A stretch of DNA of 64,000 bases from Paracoccus salsus. GTDB lineage: Bacteria; Pseudomonadota; Alphaproteobacteria; Rhodobacterales; Rhodobacteraceae. A model generated the notes under the pieces. It did no database searches and was not told the DNA's origin. It worked only from the letters and a program-made list of their open reading frames with translations. Below, one piece after another: positions 42,510 to 51,186 of this stretch (position 1 is the first letter of the stretch; every line of letters starts with the position of its first letter). A program made the position numbers and the translations under genes. Location of the stretch: the NCBI RefSeq assembly GCF_021556615.1, contig NZ_JAKGGD010000004.1:62001-126000 (forward strand). Reading direction: 5' to 3'.

Positions 42510-42613
42510 TGTCCGACGCCTTGCGCAAGGCCCTCTGGTTCGCGGCACTCTGGCTGGGCGGAGTGGCCACGCTGTTCATCGTCGCGATGATCATTCGCGC
42601 AATGATCTTCTGA
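42509..42613 (+). CDS. DUF2474 small membrane subunit of bd oxidase
   Basis: A 34-aa single-pass membrane protein: MSDALRKALWFAALWLGG and then ATLFIVAMIIRAMIF. Its ATG overlaps the cioB stop as TGATG. DUF2474 proteins follow cioAB in many proteobacteria and are the probable counterpart of CydX, stabilising the oxidase. Confidence 0.88.
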   Translation: MSDALRKALWFAALWLGGVATLFIVAMIIRAMIF

Positions 42614-43106
42614 CAGCCAGGGTTCACAATCAATCAACGCACCAAGCACCCACGGAAAAGGCTCCATGAAGCGTCGCTTTGGTCCCTGACCGCCCCTGGA
42701 CCGCACGGATGGCCATGTTGCACAGGCTGAACGCGGTCCCGGAATGGGGCGACGGCCCAGATCCGGCTTTGCGGACCAGCAGGTGATAGCGCGATGGCGG
42801 ATGCACCTGAAACGGCCAGCGCGGGCCAGCCGCTTCTTGCTGCATCTTCGGTGCCCCGTTTCACGCAGTCGAACCGGTCGAGGATCGCCTCGGGAATGAA
42901 CCGGGTCCGCATGGCGTGGAAACCGACCTGCTGAAGGGCACCTGGACCGGCAAGGACGGCACGACGCGCCACTCCGACAGTATCGTCATTTCCCCCTGCA
43001 AGGCGCAGGACGGTCCCGCAGTGCCCTGCGGAATCCAAGCTTGAGCGGGCGCAGCGTTCCGCGTCCGCTGAGGTCCGACCGATGGTCGGCAAAAGGACGC
43101 CCCTGC
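42614..43106. other. Intergenic region, no supported gene
   Basis: About 490 bp. Open frames on both strands lack family similarity. A minus-strand stretch near 42840-42930 reads FHAMRTRFIPEAILDRFDCV, which has a coding look but no start or end I can define. It may be a gene remnant. Confidence 0.4.
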
Positions 43107-44525
43107 CTAGCAGCAATCGTCCTTCTTCACCTTGAGGCCGACGATGATTTCCTTGACGCAGACCTTCTCGATGTCGTGGTCGATGCCGAGGCACTTCGCC
43201 AGCCGCTGGGCCTCGTCGAGGCAGTCGCGGTCGCGCGGTCGGTCGGCATTCCATGGCCGCGAGATGTCCGGGTCGAGCCGGTAGGTCATCCCGCCGATCG
43301 GGTTGTCGTTGTGCAGGACGTCGATCCGGATGTCGCGATCCGCCGAGGCCTCCACCGCGTCGCGGGTGAAGGACTGGCCCGGATGCAGCGTGATGAAGAC
43401 CTCGCGCCTGGCACCCGAGGCGAGCGTGAAGCCGTCGCCCACGCCTTGAAGCTCGAGCCGCCAGCCCCGCTTTTGCAGAAGGCTCGGCAGACGGATGTCG
43501 AAGGTCATCCGGCCGCGCCCGGGGTTGGGGTTGCCGACGAAGAAGCTCACATTGTCGAGCCCGGCCATCAGGCCGCCTTCGCCGCCGCCGCCGGGCACCG
43601 GGTTGACGTTGCGTTGGCCGACGTTGTTGTCGTTGGGCACGAGCCGCCACTCGGGAATCGTCTCGCCAGCGGTGAAGTTGTCCACGTTCGACGGATCGCC
43701 GTCGGCGCTCACCACCATCAGCAAGCAGTCGTGGCCATAGGCGTTGATGTTGGGCGTCCATTCGAAAGGACCCACGATCTTCTCCTCGGCATTGTTGGCG
43801 TTCAGCGTTCCCGCATTGATGGAAGCGGTCGCGAAGGCCTCGAAATCCGCGGGCCAGTTCAGGCCGGCACCGGGTTTGGTGTGATAGCCTCGGACCACCA
43901 CGTTGGTGGCCTGGGCGGTGCCGCGGTTTCTGATCTTGACATAGGCGTAGTTGGTCGAGCCAAGCTCTGGTTCCTGATGCGCGTCGATCCCGTCCGCCGC
44001 GCGCCGGTTCCAGATCGTCGTGGTGTGCCAGTGCACGTGCTGGAAGTCGTACTCGCCCGCGCGCCCGTCATCGATATAGACATCGAACTGCGGCGGATCG
44101 CCCGCGGTGATGATCGTGCCGTCGGCGGCACTTCCCGCGGTGACGAGGGGTGTCTGGTATTCGCCCTGCCTCTCGAAGGCCCAGCGGATGACCTTGTTGT
44201 AGGCCCCGCCGAAGACACCTTCGCTGGTCCAGTTGAGCGCATCCGTCGCGATCAGATCGTCCGCGAAATCCCGGGCATATTGCGGGTCGGTGGCCGGTGT
44301 CAGGCTGCCGATCGCGCGCAGGATCAGGTACATCGCCATGCGCGAGGCGAATTGCCGCCGGCCGAGATTCGGGTGATCGCCGCCGATCGACCGGTAGAAC
44401 CGGAAGAGCGTGGTGAGCAGAATCTCCTCCGAGCCGTAGCCGCCATCGTCCCGGAAGCCGCCCCAGGCCCAGCCGGCGGCGACGTCACGGTCGGCGCGCC
44501 GGTTCAGTGTCGGGTGCCAAGGCAC
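43107..44525 (-). CDS. C-terminal part of the frameshifted HEXXGH metalloprotease
   Basis: A 472-aa frame from a GTG at 44525. It is a direct continuation of the upstream frame after a frameshift: in this frame the sequence just before reads LSDLFDPESQCRGVDGTPLG and flows into VPWHPTLNRRADRDVAAGWA. The remaining domain contains GYGSEEILLTTLFRFYRSIG, YDFQHVHWHTTTIWNRRA and immunoglobulin-like beta-rich repeats (TNYAYVKIRNRGTAQATNVV). It ends VKKDDCC. Independent initiation at the GTG is possible but no good ribosome site is visible. Confidence 0.7.
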   Translation of the reverse strand: MPWHPTLNRRADRDVAAGWAWGGFRDDGGYGSEEILLTTLFRFYRSIGGDHPNLGRRQFASRMAMYLILRAIGSLTPATDPQYARDFADDLIATDALNWTSEGVFGGAYNKVIRWAFERQGEYQTPLVTAGSAADGTIITAGDPPQFDVYIDDGRAGEYDFQHVHWHTTTIWNRRAADGIDAHQEPELGSTNYAYVKIRNRGTAQATNVVVRGYHTKPGAGLNWPADFEAFATASINAGTLNANNAEEKIVGPFEWTPNINAYGHDCLLMVVSADGDPSNVDNFTAGETIPEWRLVPNDNNVGQRNVNPVPGGGGEGGLMAGLDNVSFFVGNPNPGRGRMTFDIRLPSLLQKRGWRLELQGVGDGFTLASGARREVFITLHPGQSFTRDAVEASADRDIRIDVLHNDNPIGGMTYRLDPDISRPWNADRPRDRDCLDEAQRLAKCLGIDHDIEKVCVKEIIVGLKVKKDDCC

Positions 44526-46150
44526 GTAGGTGAAGCGCAGATCACCGGGTTTGCCGAGCGGTGTGCCATCGACGCCCCTGCACTGCGATTCGGGGTCGAA
44601 TAGATCAGAGAGAGCGAGTCACCCGCGCTGTGGACGAAGCCCATGTTGGGGCTGTCGACGGCCTCGTAGAGGATGCCGTGACCCAACACCTCGTGCAGAT
44701 GCACCCGCGGGTCGCAGGCGCGGCCGAGCGGGTTCGTGGTGTCGGTCGTGTCCATGAGCCCGTAGCCCGTGTGGCCGATCCCTCCCATGCCGTCGCCCAC
44801 GCAATGCGCGTTGATGGCGTCAAAGCAGCGGATGTCCACCGGCACCGGGAAGTTCGTGTTGGCCATGTAGGTGGACACGTTGAAGCCCAAGTCCTGCATC
44901 GTCCGGAAAATCCGGTCGACATGGAAATAGCCACTCACCGAGGCGAAGTTGTTGGTCCGCGTGTCGTAGTCGAAATCGGCGCCGCTGCCCTGCGTGGGCG
45001 CGGCGATGTTGGGCCCTTCGACCTGCGTCACCTCCGCAAACGTCCCGCGCAGGGACTGGGTGCCAGCCACCGGCGCGTCGAGGTTCTGAAGCAGCACATC
45101 GTCGCGATGCGGATTCAGCGTGGCGTTGTTCGACGCGCTGGTGGGCGTGGTCGTCCCCGAGCTGGTGATCGGGTCCTGCTCGAAGACGAGACCGTTCACA
45201 TGCGCCACCAGCGGCCGGAGGTAGAGGATCGAATTGCTCTCAAGTTCGATCAGCGCCCGCCAGACGGTCTTGTCGTCGCCCGCGGTGACCTCGAAGGTCA
45301 CCTCGCCCACCATGTAGTACCTGCCGTCCTCGATCTTGTCGCTGACGGGCGGCACATCGAACGGCAGCGGCACGCTTGTGTGCACCTCGCGCCCGCTCGC
45401 CTTCGGCCTGCTGCGGCGCCGCGGGGGCGGGGTCTCGTCCTCCCGGATCACCGGCTGGTCCGGATCACCCTCGGGCAAGCGCTCGGCGGCGTCATAGCGG
45501 TAGATCCAGAACCGCCCGCGGATCATTCGCACATCGGTCGTGCGGTCTTCGCCATCGCCGGTGAACTTCAGTACCGATTTCAGGAAGCTTTCTCCGGCGC
45601 TGTCGGTTTCGCCCGTTTCGCGGACAGCCGCTCTCAGCTTCGTGTCGCGCAGATCGGCCTGCGCCCGCAGGGCGCGGCGGCTGATGCTGGCGGCGGTGGC
45701 ATCGCCAAAGAGCGCCTGGAATTTCTTGATCACGCGGGACGGCGGCAGCGTGGCATCGACACCCGATTGCGAACTGTCCTCTGAGTGGACGACGCGGTTA
45801 GGGCCCTGCTTCACGGTGACCTTCAGACCGGCGCGCCAGACGGGCACGTTGAGATAGGTCTGGTAGAAGCCGAAGGTCTCGGAATCGAACATCCGTTTCT
45901 CTTCCGAGAGCCGGTATTCTTCCCCCTGTTCCTTCGGATCGAGGAAGGCAACCTGCGTCGCCAGCCGGTTGAGCCGCGTGGACGGGATCTCGTAGACCTG
46001 CGCGAGCTCGCGCAGGTAGCGGACCGCAGTCGTGAGGCCACCACCCACCGGGCTTTCCCAGTATTCCTGGCTGTGCCGGATCGCGCGAACGCGATTGGCG
46101 TCATCCACCCTGACATGACCCTTCAGGTCGGGACGATAAAGTACTTTCAT
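44504..46150 (-). CDS. Zinc metalloprotease with HEXXGH motif (N-terminal part, frameshifted)
   Basis: A 548-aa frame from the ATG at 46150 (MKVLYRPDLKGHVRV), whose ATG overlaps the previous gene's stop (ATGA). Residues ~50-200 look like a propeptide-type domain (ELAQVYEIPSTRL, FYQTYLNVPVWRAGLKVTV). The metal motif is HEVLGH at 486-491, a six-residue HEXXGH as in M49 dipeptidyl-peptidase III rather than HEXXH, followed by SPNMGFVHSAGDSL. The frame then goes astray at a (CT)4 run (plus strand AG at 44607-44614). In another frame the natural continuation runs to 43107, so the ancestral product was about 1010 aa. Confidence 0.75.
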   Translation of the reverse strand: MKVLYRPDLKGHVRVDDANRVRAIRHSQEYWESPVGGGLTTAVRYLRELAQVYEIPSTRLNRLATQVAFLDPKEQGEEYRLSEEKRMFDSETFGFYQTYLNVPVWRAGLKVTVKQGPNRVVHSEDSSQSGVDATLPPSRVIKKFQALFGDATAASISRRALRAQADLRDTKLRAAVRETGETDSAGESFLKSVLKFTGDGEDRTTDVRMIRGRFWIYRYDAAERLPEGDPDQPVIREDETPPPRRRSRPKASGREVHTSVPLPFDVPPVSDKIEDGRYYMVGEVTFEVTAGDDKTVWRALIELESNSILYLRPLVAHVNGLVFEQDPITSSGTTTPTSASNNATLNPHRDDVLLQNLDAPVAGTQSLRGTFAEVTQVEGPNIAAPTQGSGADFDYDTRTNNFASVSGYFHVDRIFRTMQDLGFNVSTYMANTNFPVPVDIRCFDAINAHCVGDGMGGIGHTGYGLMDTTDTTNPLGRACDPRVHLHEVLGHGILYEAVDSPNMGFVHSAGDSLSLIYSTPNRSAGASMAHRSANPVICASPTCLGTRH

Positions 46151-47412
46151 GATCGTGTCCTCCTGGTCGTGAGGCTCCGCGCTGGCGTGGCGCGGGTCGC
46201 CTTCCGCTTCGTTTTCGGTTTTCGTTCGGTAAGTTCTGCAGTGACAGACACGCCGCCCACGATGCTGCCTCGCGCGTTGCGTTGCAGCAGGTCCGGCGTG
46301 ACCCTGCTGCCTGGCCTGGCGTCGCGCGGCGTGACCAGCGTCCATGTCGGGGTCCGGCGGGCCCAGGGATTGCCCGGCCACATGGTCACCGCAGGATCGC
46401 TCGTGTCGAGCGGAACCGCACCCGGCGTCCCGGTCATGTACGTCGTCCAGGCCTCGTCCAGCCAGCCGTCCTGCCCCTGAGCCGGAACCAGCCCGCGGGC
46501 CCACCAGCTGTGGAAGACCTCGTGGGCGAGGGCGCTGTTCGCGGTGGTGGTGGCCGCGTCGTATTCCATGTTGTGATAGCCGGGCGCCGTCAGCAGCGCG
46601 GTGTGGCGGCCACCGTGCCTGCAGGGGCCGGTCCCGGTGGTGTTTGCCGCCAGATGCCCGGCGATTGCGGCCGCGCCAGCGACGAGGTCGATTCCGTCCG
46701 AGTTGCGCGTCGCCACGTCGATCGTGACTGCCAGCCCGCCCGGAAGGACGGTCGCGGCGGAATGCTGCGTGATCCGGTCGGCGGCCGCGATGATGAGAAA
46801 GTGCGAGCAGGGCGCAAAACTGGCGGGGAAGGAAATGGACCAGTGACTGGCGCCCAGACCGGTCACCGCCCCGTTCGAGAGCAGCACATGCGCCGGGGCG
46901 CCGGCCATCTGCACCTCCAGCGTGACCGGAAAGCGGTCCCAGAGCGCGGTGGAGGGCAACCAAGCTTCCAGATACCGCGCCGGATTGAGGTCGCTCATGA
47001 AGAAGTCGAAGGACAGCCGGCTCGACTCCGCCTCCCAGACCAGCCCGCGGGCATTGGGTGAAGCGGGCGTGCCAAGCGAATAGGAGAGCGCCAGCACATG
47101 CGAGGTGCCAGCGGTCAGCCAGCGTTCGAGCACCCGCATCTGCGCATCGGGCCCGCCGTCGAAATCGTGATGCGCGATCCCGGCCGGGGGAACGGAAACG
47201 CCATCCAGCGTCGCCGAGGATATGGTCTGTCGCAGGTCGAAGACCGGATGACCATCATGCGGCCCTACGGTGAACGCCATCTGGGCCGTGGCCGAGGCGG
47301 ATTTGGTGCTGCCGTCGATCTGGAAGGCCGCCGTGATCTGGTCGATCATGACCGGAACCGAAAGCAGGCCCGCCACCGCACGCGGCGGGGGAGCATGGCG
47401 AAAACCGCTCAC
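46147..47412 (-). CDS. M1-like gluzincin metalloprotease
   Basis: A 421-aa protein with the gluzincin signature HEVFH at 297-301 and the third zinc ligand Glu320 in GWLDEAWTTY, exactly 18 residues after the motif, as in M1 aminopeptidases. The N-terminal ~200 residues are beta-rich (DQITAAFQIDGSTKSASATA, VLALSYSLG). No signal peptide is seen. The basic tail (KPKTKRKATRATPARSLTTR) is unusual. It starts at GTG 47412 after GAGG. It is translationally coupled to the HEXXGH protease, so the two probably act together. Confidence 0.8.
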   Translation of the reverse strand: MSGFRHAPPPRAVAGLLSVPVMIDQITAAFQIDGSTKSASATAQMAFTVGPHDGHPVFDLRQTISSATLDGVSVPPAGIAHHDFDGGPDAQMRVLERWLTAGTSHVLALSYSLGTPASPNARGLVWEAESSRLSFDFFMSDLNPARYLEAWLPSTALWDRFPVTLEVQMAGAPAHVLLSNGAVTGLGASHWSISFPASFAPCSHFLIIAAADRITQHSAATVLPGGLAVTIDVATRNSDGIDLVAGAAAIAGHLAANTTGTGPCRHGGRHTALLTAPGYHNMEYDAATTTANSALAHEVFHSWWARGLVPAQGQDGWLDEAWTTYMTGTPGAVPLDTSDPAVTMWPGNPWARRTPTWTLVTPRDARPGSRVTPDLLQRNARGSIVGGVSVTAELTERKPKTKRKATRATPARSLTTRRTRS

Positions 47413-48049
47413 AGCAATGCCTCGTGAGTTGATATTACTGAGTCAATCAACACTCAAGAGGCCGCGCATTTACGCGACGACCACTACTAAATTATAGCAA
47501 TCGCGGCAAAAGATCAAATCGCAGTTGCTATCACCGTTGCGACAAGAGCCATCGCTTTCAGGGATGTCGCATCGTAACGACGGTGGGGGCGAGGCAGGCT
47601 GGGCCACGTTGTATTGCGCCGTCATGGTTGCTCTTCCACGTCCCGTTGGAACTGTGGCACGAGACGCTGCTTGACGTGGAGCACAGGAGGCTGGCTTGCC
47701 CTCGCCGGCAGAAGCTGGACGAGGTCACGGCAGCGGCCGCACCACCAAGAGCGGTTGCGCGGCCACTGCCGCTTGGCGTTGTCGCATAACTCTCACCGTG
47801 AAGGATTCACATCGCGAGTCCATGTGGTTGGACGAGGTGCTTCAGCAAGCCAAGGACCGCCCGCCATCACAGGACCGATTGCCATCTGCAACGCCGCGCT
47901 CAGCCAGCGCGGGTCGTGCCGCGCACCGCGTACCCGCAGGGCGCGTGCCCCTTGCGTTTCGACATCTCCGATCTCGTCTTCGTCGAAGACCAGCAGACTG
48001 CAAACCGGAGCTGGAATCTGTGTCCGAATGTCGGGTTGTTGCTTGGTTT
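47413..48049. other. Intergenic region, no supported gene
   Basis: About 640 bp. 47430-47520 is AT-rich with TTGATATTACTGAGTCAATCAA (an imperfect inverted repeat, TTGA...TCAA), a candidate promoter/operator for the protease pair. The plus-strand frame at 47583-47789 has no recognised family and is probably not a gene. Confidence 0.45.
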
Positions 48050-48088
48050 CCGGCCGCTCAGCCGTTTCTGGGCGGCCGGATTTTCTTT
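48050..48088 (+). terminator. Strong hairpin terminator
   Basis: Twelve-bp stem CCGGCCGCTCAG / CTGGGCGGCCGG (one G-T pair), 6-nt loop, followed by ATTTTCTTT on the plus strand. It lies just after the 3' end of the minus-strand dehydrogenase gene. On the minus strand no T run follows, so its orientation is plus, possibly from a lost gene. Confidence 0.7.
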
Positions 48089-48099
48089 CCTGCGGGACG

Positions 48100-49152
48100 T
48101 CAGTCGGGTGCCTTGACGAGGATCTTCACATGAGACTTCTCCGCGACAAGCGCCTCGAATCCATCGGCCACCACGTCATCCAGAGCGATCCGCCTTGTTA
48201 CCAGTTGATCGGCGCTGAAATAGCCCTGTTTCATCAGCGCCATGACCGCTGGATAGACATTGCGGTAGGCGATGGTGCCCTGCAACTGACGCTCTTTGAG
48301 TACTATCGTGTTGGGCTGGAAGGACGCTTCGGCTTCCCAGATCGACACGACCAGAACCTGTCCCTCGTGGCGGGTGGCCTCGATGCACTGAGGCAGCACC
48401 TGTGGCACGCCGGTCACCTCGAAGGCCACATGAGCACCACCCGTCGCTTCGCGGATCGCGGCGACCGCATCCGTTCCCGTCGGGTCGATCACCGAGGTTG
48501 CGCCGAGATCCAGCGCCTTTTGCCGCCGCACCTCGGAGGGTTCTACGACGTGGATCTCGGACGCGCCCGCAACGCGCAGCGATTCCAGCACCAGAAGCCC
48601 GATCGGACCTGCGCCAAAGATAGCGGCCTTGTCGCCGGCCTTGATCTTGGACAGGCGAACGGCGTGCAGGGCAACCGCGGCGGGTTCGACCAAGGCCCCC
48701 TGTTCCATCGACAGACCGTCGGGCATCTTGTGAACCATCCGGGCCGGCACAACGCTGGAGGCGGCAAAACCGCCGTGACCGCCGGACAGTCCGACGAACC
48801 CCAGGCGCTCGCACAGGTTGTACTTGCCTTCGAGGCAGGCGGGACATTTTCCGCAGGCAAAGATCGGTTCGATGGCGACGCGATCACCGACCGAAAGGCC
48901 AGTGACGCCTTCGCCCAGTTCGGAGATTGTGCCACAGTATTCGTGACCCATCGTGATCGGGGCCTGATCGTGGCTGAGGGGATGGTCCTCGCCAACCGGT
49001 ATGAAGATTGGTCCGGCAAGGTATTCGTGCAGGTCGCTGCCGCAGATTCCGGTCCAGGCGACCTTAACCTTGACCTCGCCCGGGCCGGGGGTCGGCTCAG
49101 GGATGTCTTCGACGCGAATGTCCCTCACGCCATGCCAACGTGCTACTTTCAT
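48100..49152 (-). CDS. Zinc-dependent medium-chain alcohol dehydrogenase (2,3-butanediol dehydrogenase-like)
   Basis: A 350-aa MDR-family enzyme. The catalytic zinc site includes TGICGSDLHEY and GHEYCG. The structural zinc lobe has four Cys in CGKCPACLEGKYNLC, and the NAD(P) fold has FGAGPIG. The HEYLAGPIFIP segment is characteristic of (R,R)-butanediol dehydrogenases. The start is the ATG at 49152 after AGGAG. It follows the flavin monooxygenase by about 95 nt and is probably cotranscribed. Together with the AcoR-like activator this suggests catabolism of a short alcohol, diol or ketone. Confidence 0.9.
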   Translation of the reverse strand: MKVARWHGVRDIRVEDIPEPTPGPGEVKVKVAWTGICGSDLHEYLAGPIFIPVGEDHPLSHDQAPITMGHEYCGTISELGEGVTGLSVGDRVAIEPIFACGKCPACLEGKYNLCERLGFVGLSGGHGGFAASSVVPARMVHKMPDGLSMEQGALVEPAAVALHAVRLSKIKAGDKAAIFGAGPIGLLVLESLRVAGASEIHVVEPSEVRRQKALDLGATSVIDPTGTDAVAAIREATGGAHVAFEVTGVPQVLPQCIEATRHEGQVLVVSIWEAEASFQPNTIVLKERQLQGTIAYRNVYPAVMALMKQGYFSADQLVTRRIALDDVVADGFEALVAEKSHVKILVKAPD

Positions 49153-49246
49153 GTGTTTTTCTCCTATGTCAGCAAAAGGATGCGCCGGGCGGAAGGATTT
49201 CGCCGGGCGCATGGGCGCACCGTTGTCCGGCGCGCCGCCAGAGGCA

Positions 49247-51049
49247 TCATGACCGGTGATGCACCTCTTGAAGGCCGTAGACGGGGGTGGCGATCCCTTC
49301 CATTCGCGCCTTCAATTGCAGCGCAAGGTACAGCGAGTAGTGCCGCGACTGGTGCAGGTTGCCACCATGGAACCAGAGGTTTTCCTGCTGGGTCGGTTTC
49401 CACATGTTGCGCTGCTCGCCTTCCCAGGGGCCGGGATCCTTGGTGGTGTCGGAACCGAGGCCCCAGACCTTGCCCACCTTGTCAGCGACCTCCTGGCTGA
49501 TGAGGTCGGCAGCCCAGCCGTTCATCGAACCGTAGCCGGTCGCCATGACCACCAGATCGGCATCCAGATGCGTGCCATCCGACAGCACCACGCCGGTCTC
49601 GTCAAAACGCTTCACCTGGCCCTTCACAAGCTTCACCTCGCCGTCAATGATCAACTGGCTGGCGCCGACATCGATGTAATAGCCGGAACCGCGCCGCAGG
49701 TATTTCATGAACAGGCCCGAACCGTCGTCGCCCCAGTCAAGCTCGAAGCCTGCTTTCTCGAGCCCTGCGTAGAACTCGGCATCGCGTTCTTTCATCTGGT
49801 CATAGAGCGGAATCTGAAACTCATGCATGATCCGGTAGGGCAGAGAGGCAAAAACCATGTCGGCCTTTTCCGTGGTCATCCCGGATGCCACCGCCTCTTC
49901 GCTGTACAAAGCCCCCAGTCCGACCTCCATCAGCGTGTCCGAGCGCACGATGTGGGTGGACGAGCGCTGGACCATGGTCACATCGGCATCCGCTTCCCAG
50001 AGTGCGGCGCAGATGTCGTGGGCCGAGTTGTTCGACCCCACGACGACCACCTTCTTGCCGGCCCAGGCATCCGGGCCTTCGTGTAGTGAGCTGTGCTGGA
50101 TGGTGCCCTTGAAGCTGTCCATTCCCGGAAACTCCGGCATGTTGGGCTTGCCCGACATCCCCGTGGCCAACACGAGATGCGTCGGCCGCAGCGTGACCTC
50201 TTCGCCATCGCGGTTCACCTTTACCGTCCAGGTCCCGGCGTCCGCGTCGTATTGCGCGCTCTGAACCTCGGAACGGGTCCAGTAGTTGATCTCCATCACC
50301 TTGGTATACATCTCCAGCCAGTCGCCCACCTTGTCCTTGGGCGTGAAGACCGGCCAGTTGTCCGGGAACTTGATGTAGGGCAGGTGGTCATACCAGATCG
50401 GATCATGCAGGCAGAGCGACTTGTACCGCGACCGCCATTGATCGCCGGGCCGGTCGTGCTTGTCGAGAACGATGGTCGGCACCCCGAGTTGGCGCAGGCG
50501 CGCGCCAAGGGCTATGCCGCCCTGTCCCCCACCCACGATCACCGTATAGGGTTGCTCGGTATACCCCAGTTCGGTCGCCTCGGATTCGCGCTTTTCCTTC
50601 CACGATTTCCGGTTCTTGGCGGCGCCGTGTTCCGCCCCCATCGGGCGGCGCTTGCCCTTGTTCTCCTCAAAGCCTTTCAGTTCCTGAAGCGCGGTCAGCA
50701 GCGTCCAGATCCGCCCGTCCTTCAGGCGCATCAGGCCCCAACCCCGGCCCACGGCGGTCTCGAAAGTGATCCACGCGGTGATGACGCCGCCATCCTCCCC
50801 GGGGATTTCGCCATCCTGAATGGCAAAATCGCGCGGTTTGGTGTGTTTCAACTGCGCCGTCAGCATGTCCCGAACACCGGACGGCCCCTCGACCGTCTTC
50901 ATGTTCCATGTCACGGCGACCAGATCGCGCCAGTAACTGTCGGTGGCAAACAAGGCACTTGCGGCCTGTGCGTCGCCATCCTGAAGGGCAGCGTTCAGGC
51001 TGTCGAGTGTCTGTTGCACCTGGGTGTTGACTGTCGAGTCGAGCATCAT
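49247..51049 (-). CDS. FAD/NAD(P)-dependent flavin monooxygenase with N-terminal NTF2-like domain
   Basis: A 600-aa protein. The first ~140 residues look like a SnoaL/NTF2-type domain (LNAALQDGDAQAASALFATD). The rest is a flavin-containing monooxygenase: FAD site VIVGGGQGGIALGARL (~170), the FMO/BVMO-like element FKGTIQHSSLHEG, NADPH site VVVGSNNSAHD, and MATGYGSMNGW near the end. It could act as a Baeyer-Villiger or N/S-oxygenating enzyme. It starts at 51049 behind AGGAGG. Divergence from the regulator is absent: regulator, monooxygenase and dehydrogenase all read leftward. Confidence 0.9.
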   Translation of the reverse strand: MMLDSTVNTQVQQTLDSLNAALQDGDAQAASALFATDSYWRDLVAVTWNMKTVEGPSGVRDMLTAQLKHTKPRDFAIQDGEIPGEDGGVITAWITFETAVGRGWGLMRLKDGRIWTLLTALQELKGFEENKGKRRPMGAEHGAAKNRKSWKEKRESEATELGYTEQPYTVIVGGGQGGIALGARLRQLGVPTIVLDKHDRPGDQWRSRYKSLCLHDPIWYDHLPYIKFPDNWPVFTPKDKVGDWLEMYTKVMEINYWTRSEVQSAQYDADAGTWTVKVNRDGEEVTLRPTHLVLATGMSGKPNMPEFPGMDSFKGTIQHSSLHEGPDAWAGKKVVVVGSNNSAHDICAALWEADADVTMVQRSSTHIVRSDTLMEVGLGALYSEEAVASGMTTEKADMVFASLPYRIMHEFQIPLYDQMKERDAEFYAGLEKAGFELDWGDDGSGLFMKYLRRGSGYYIDVGASQLIIDGEVKLVKGQVKRFDETGVVLSDGTHLDADLVVMATGYGSMNGWAADLISQEVADKVGKVWGLGSDTTKDPGPWEGEQRNMWKPTQQENLWFHGGNLHQSRHYSLYLALQLKARMEGIATPVYGLQEVHHRS

Positions 51050-51159
51050 GTTTCCTCCTCATCAGCAATGTGATGAGCAGACAGTGGCGAAACGAGCCGC
51101 ATCGCCTCCATGGAAATCTGGCGAAAATCGCTGCCCAAGGCGATGCTGCGATGCGGCAT

Positions 51160-51173
51160 GTTGCACATGCAAC
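51160..51173. promoter_or_regulatory. Inverted repeat GTTGCA-CA-TGCAAC upstream of the monooxygenase
   Basis: Six-bp arms GTTGCA/TGCAAC around CA, about 110 bp before the monooxygenase start and just after the AcoR-like gene. Position fits an upstream activator site for that regulator. I see no convincing -24/-12 promoter. Confidence 0.45.
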
Positions 51174-51186
51174 GCCGCGCAACGTC

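Noticed and set aside
41304..42548. 414-aa minus-strand ORF
   Set aside because: Antisense to cioB, with His/Gln/Arg-rich shadow composition.
44561..45784. 407-aa plus-strand ORF
   Set aside because: Antisense to the HEXXGH protease. No recognisable motifs.
47583..47789. 68-aa plus-strand ORF as a gene
   Set aside because: No ribosome site and no family. It lies in an intergenic region without conserved features.
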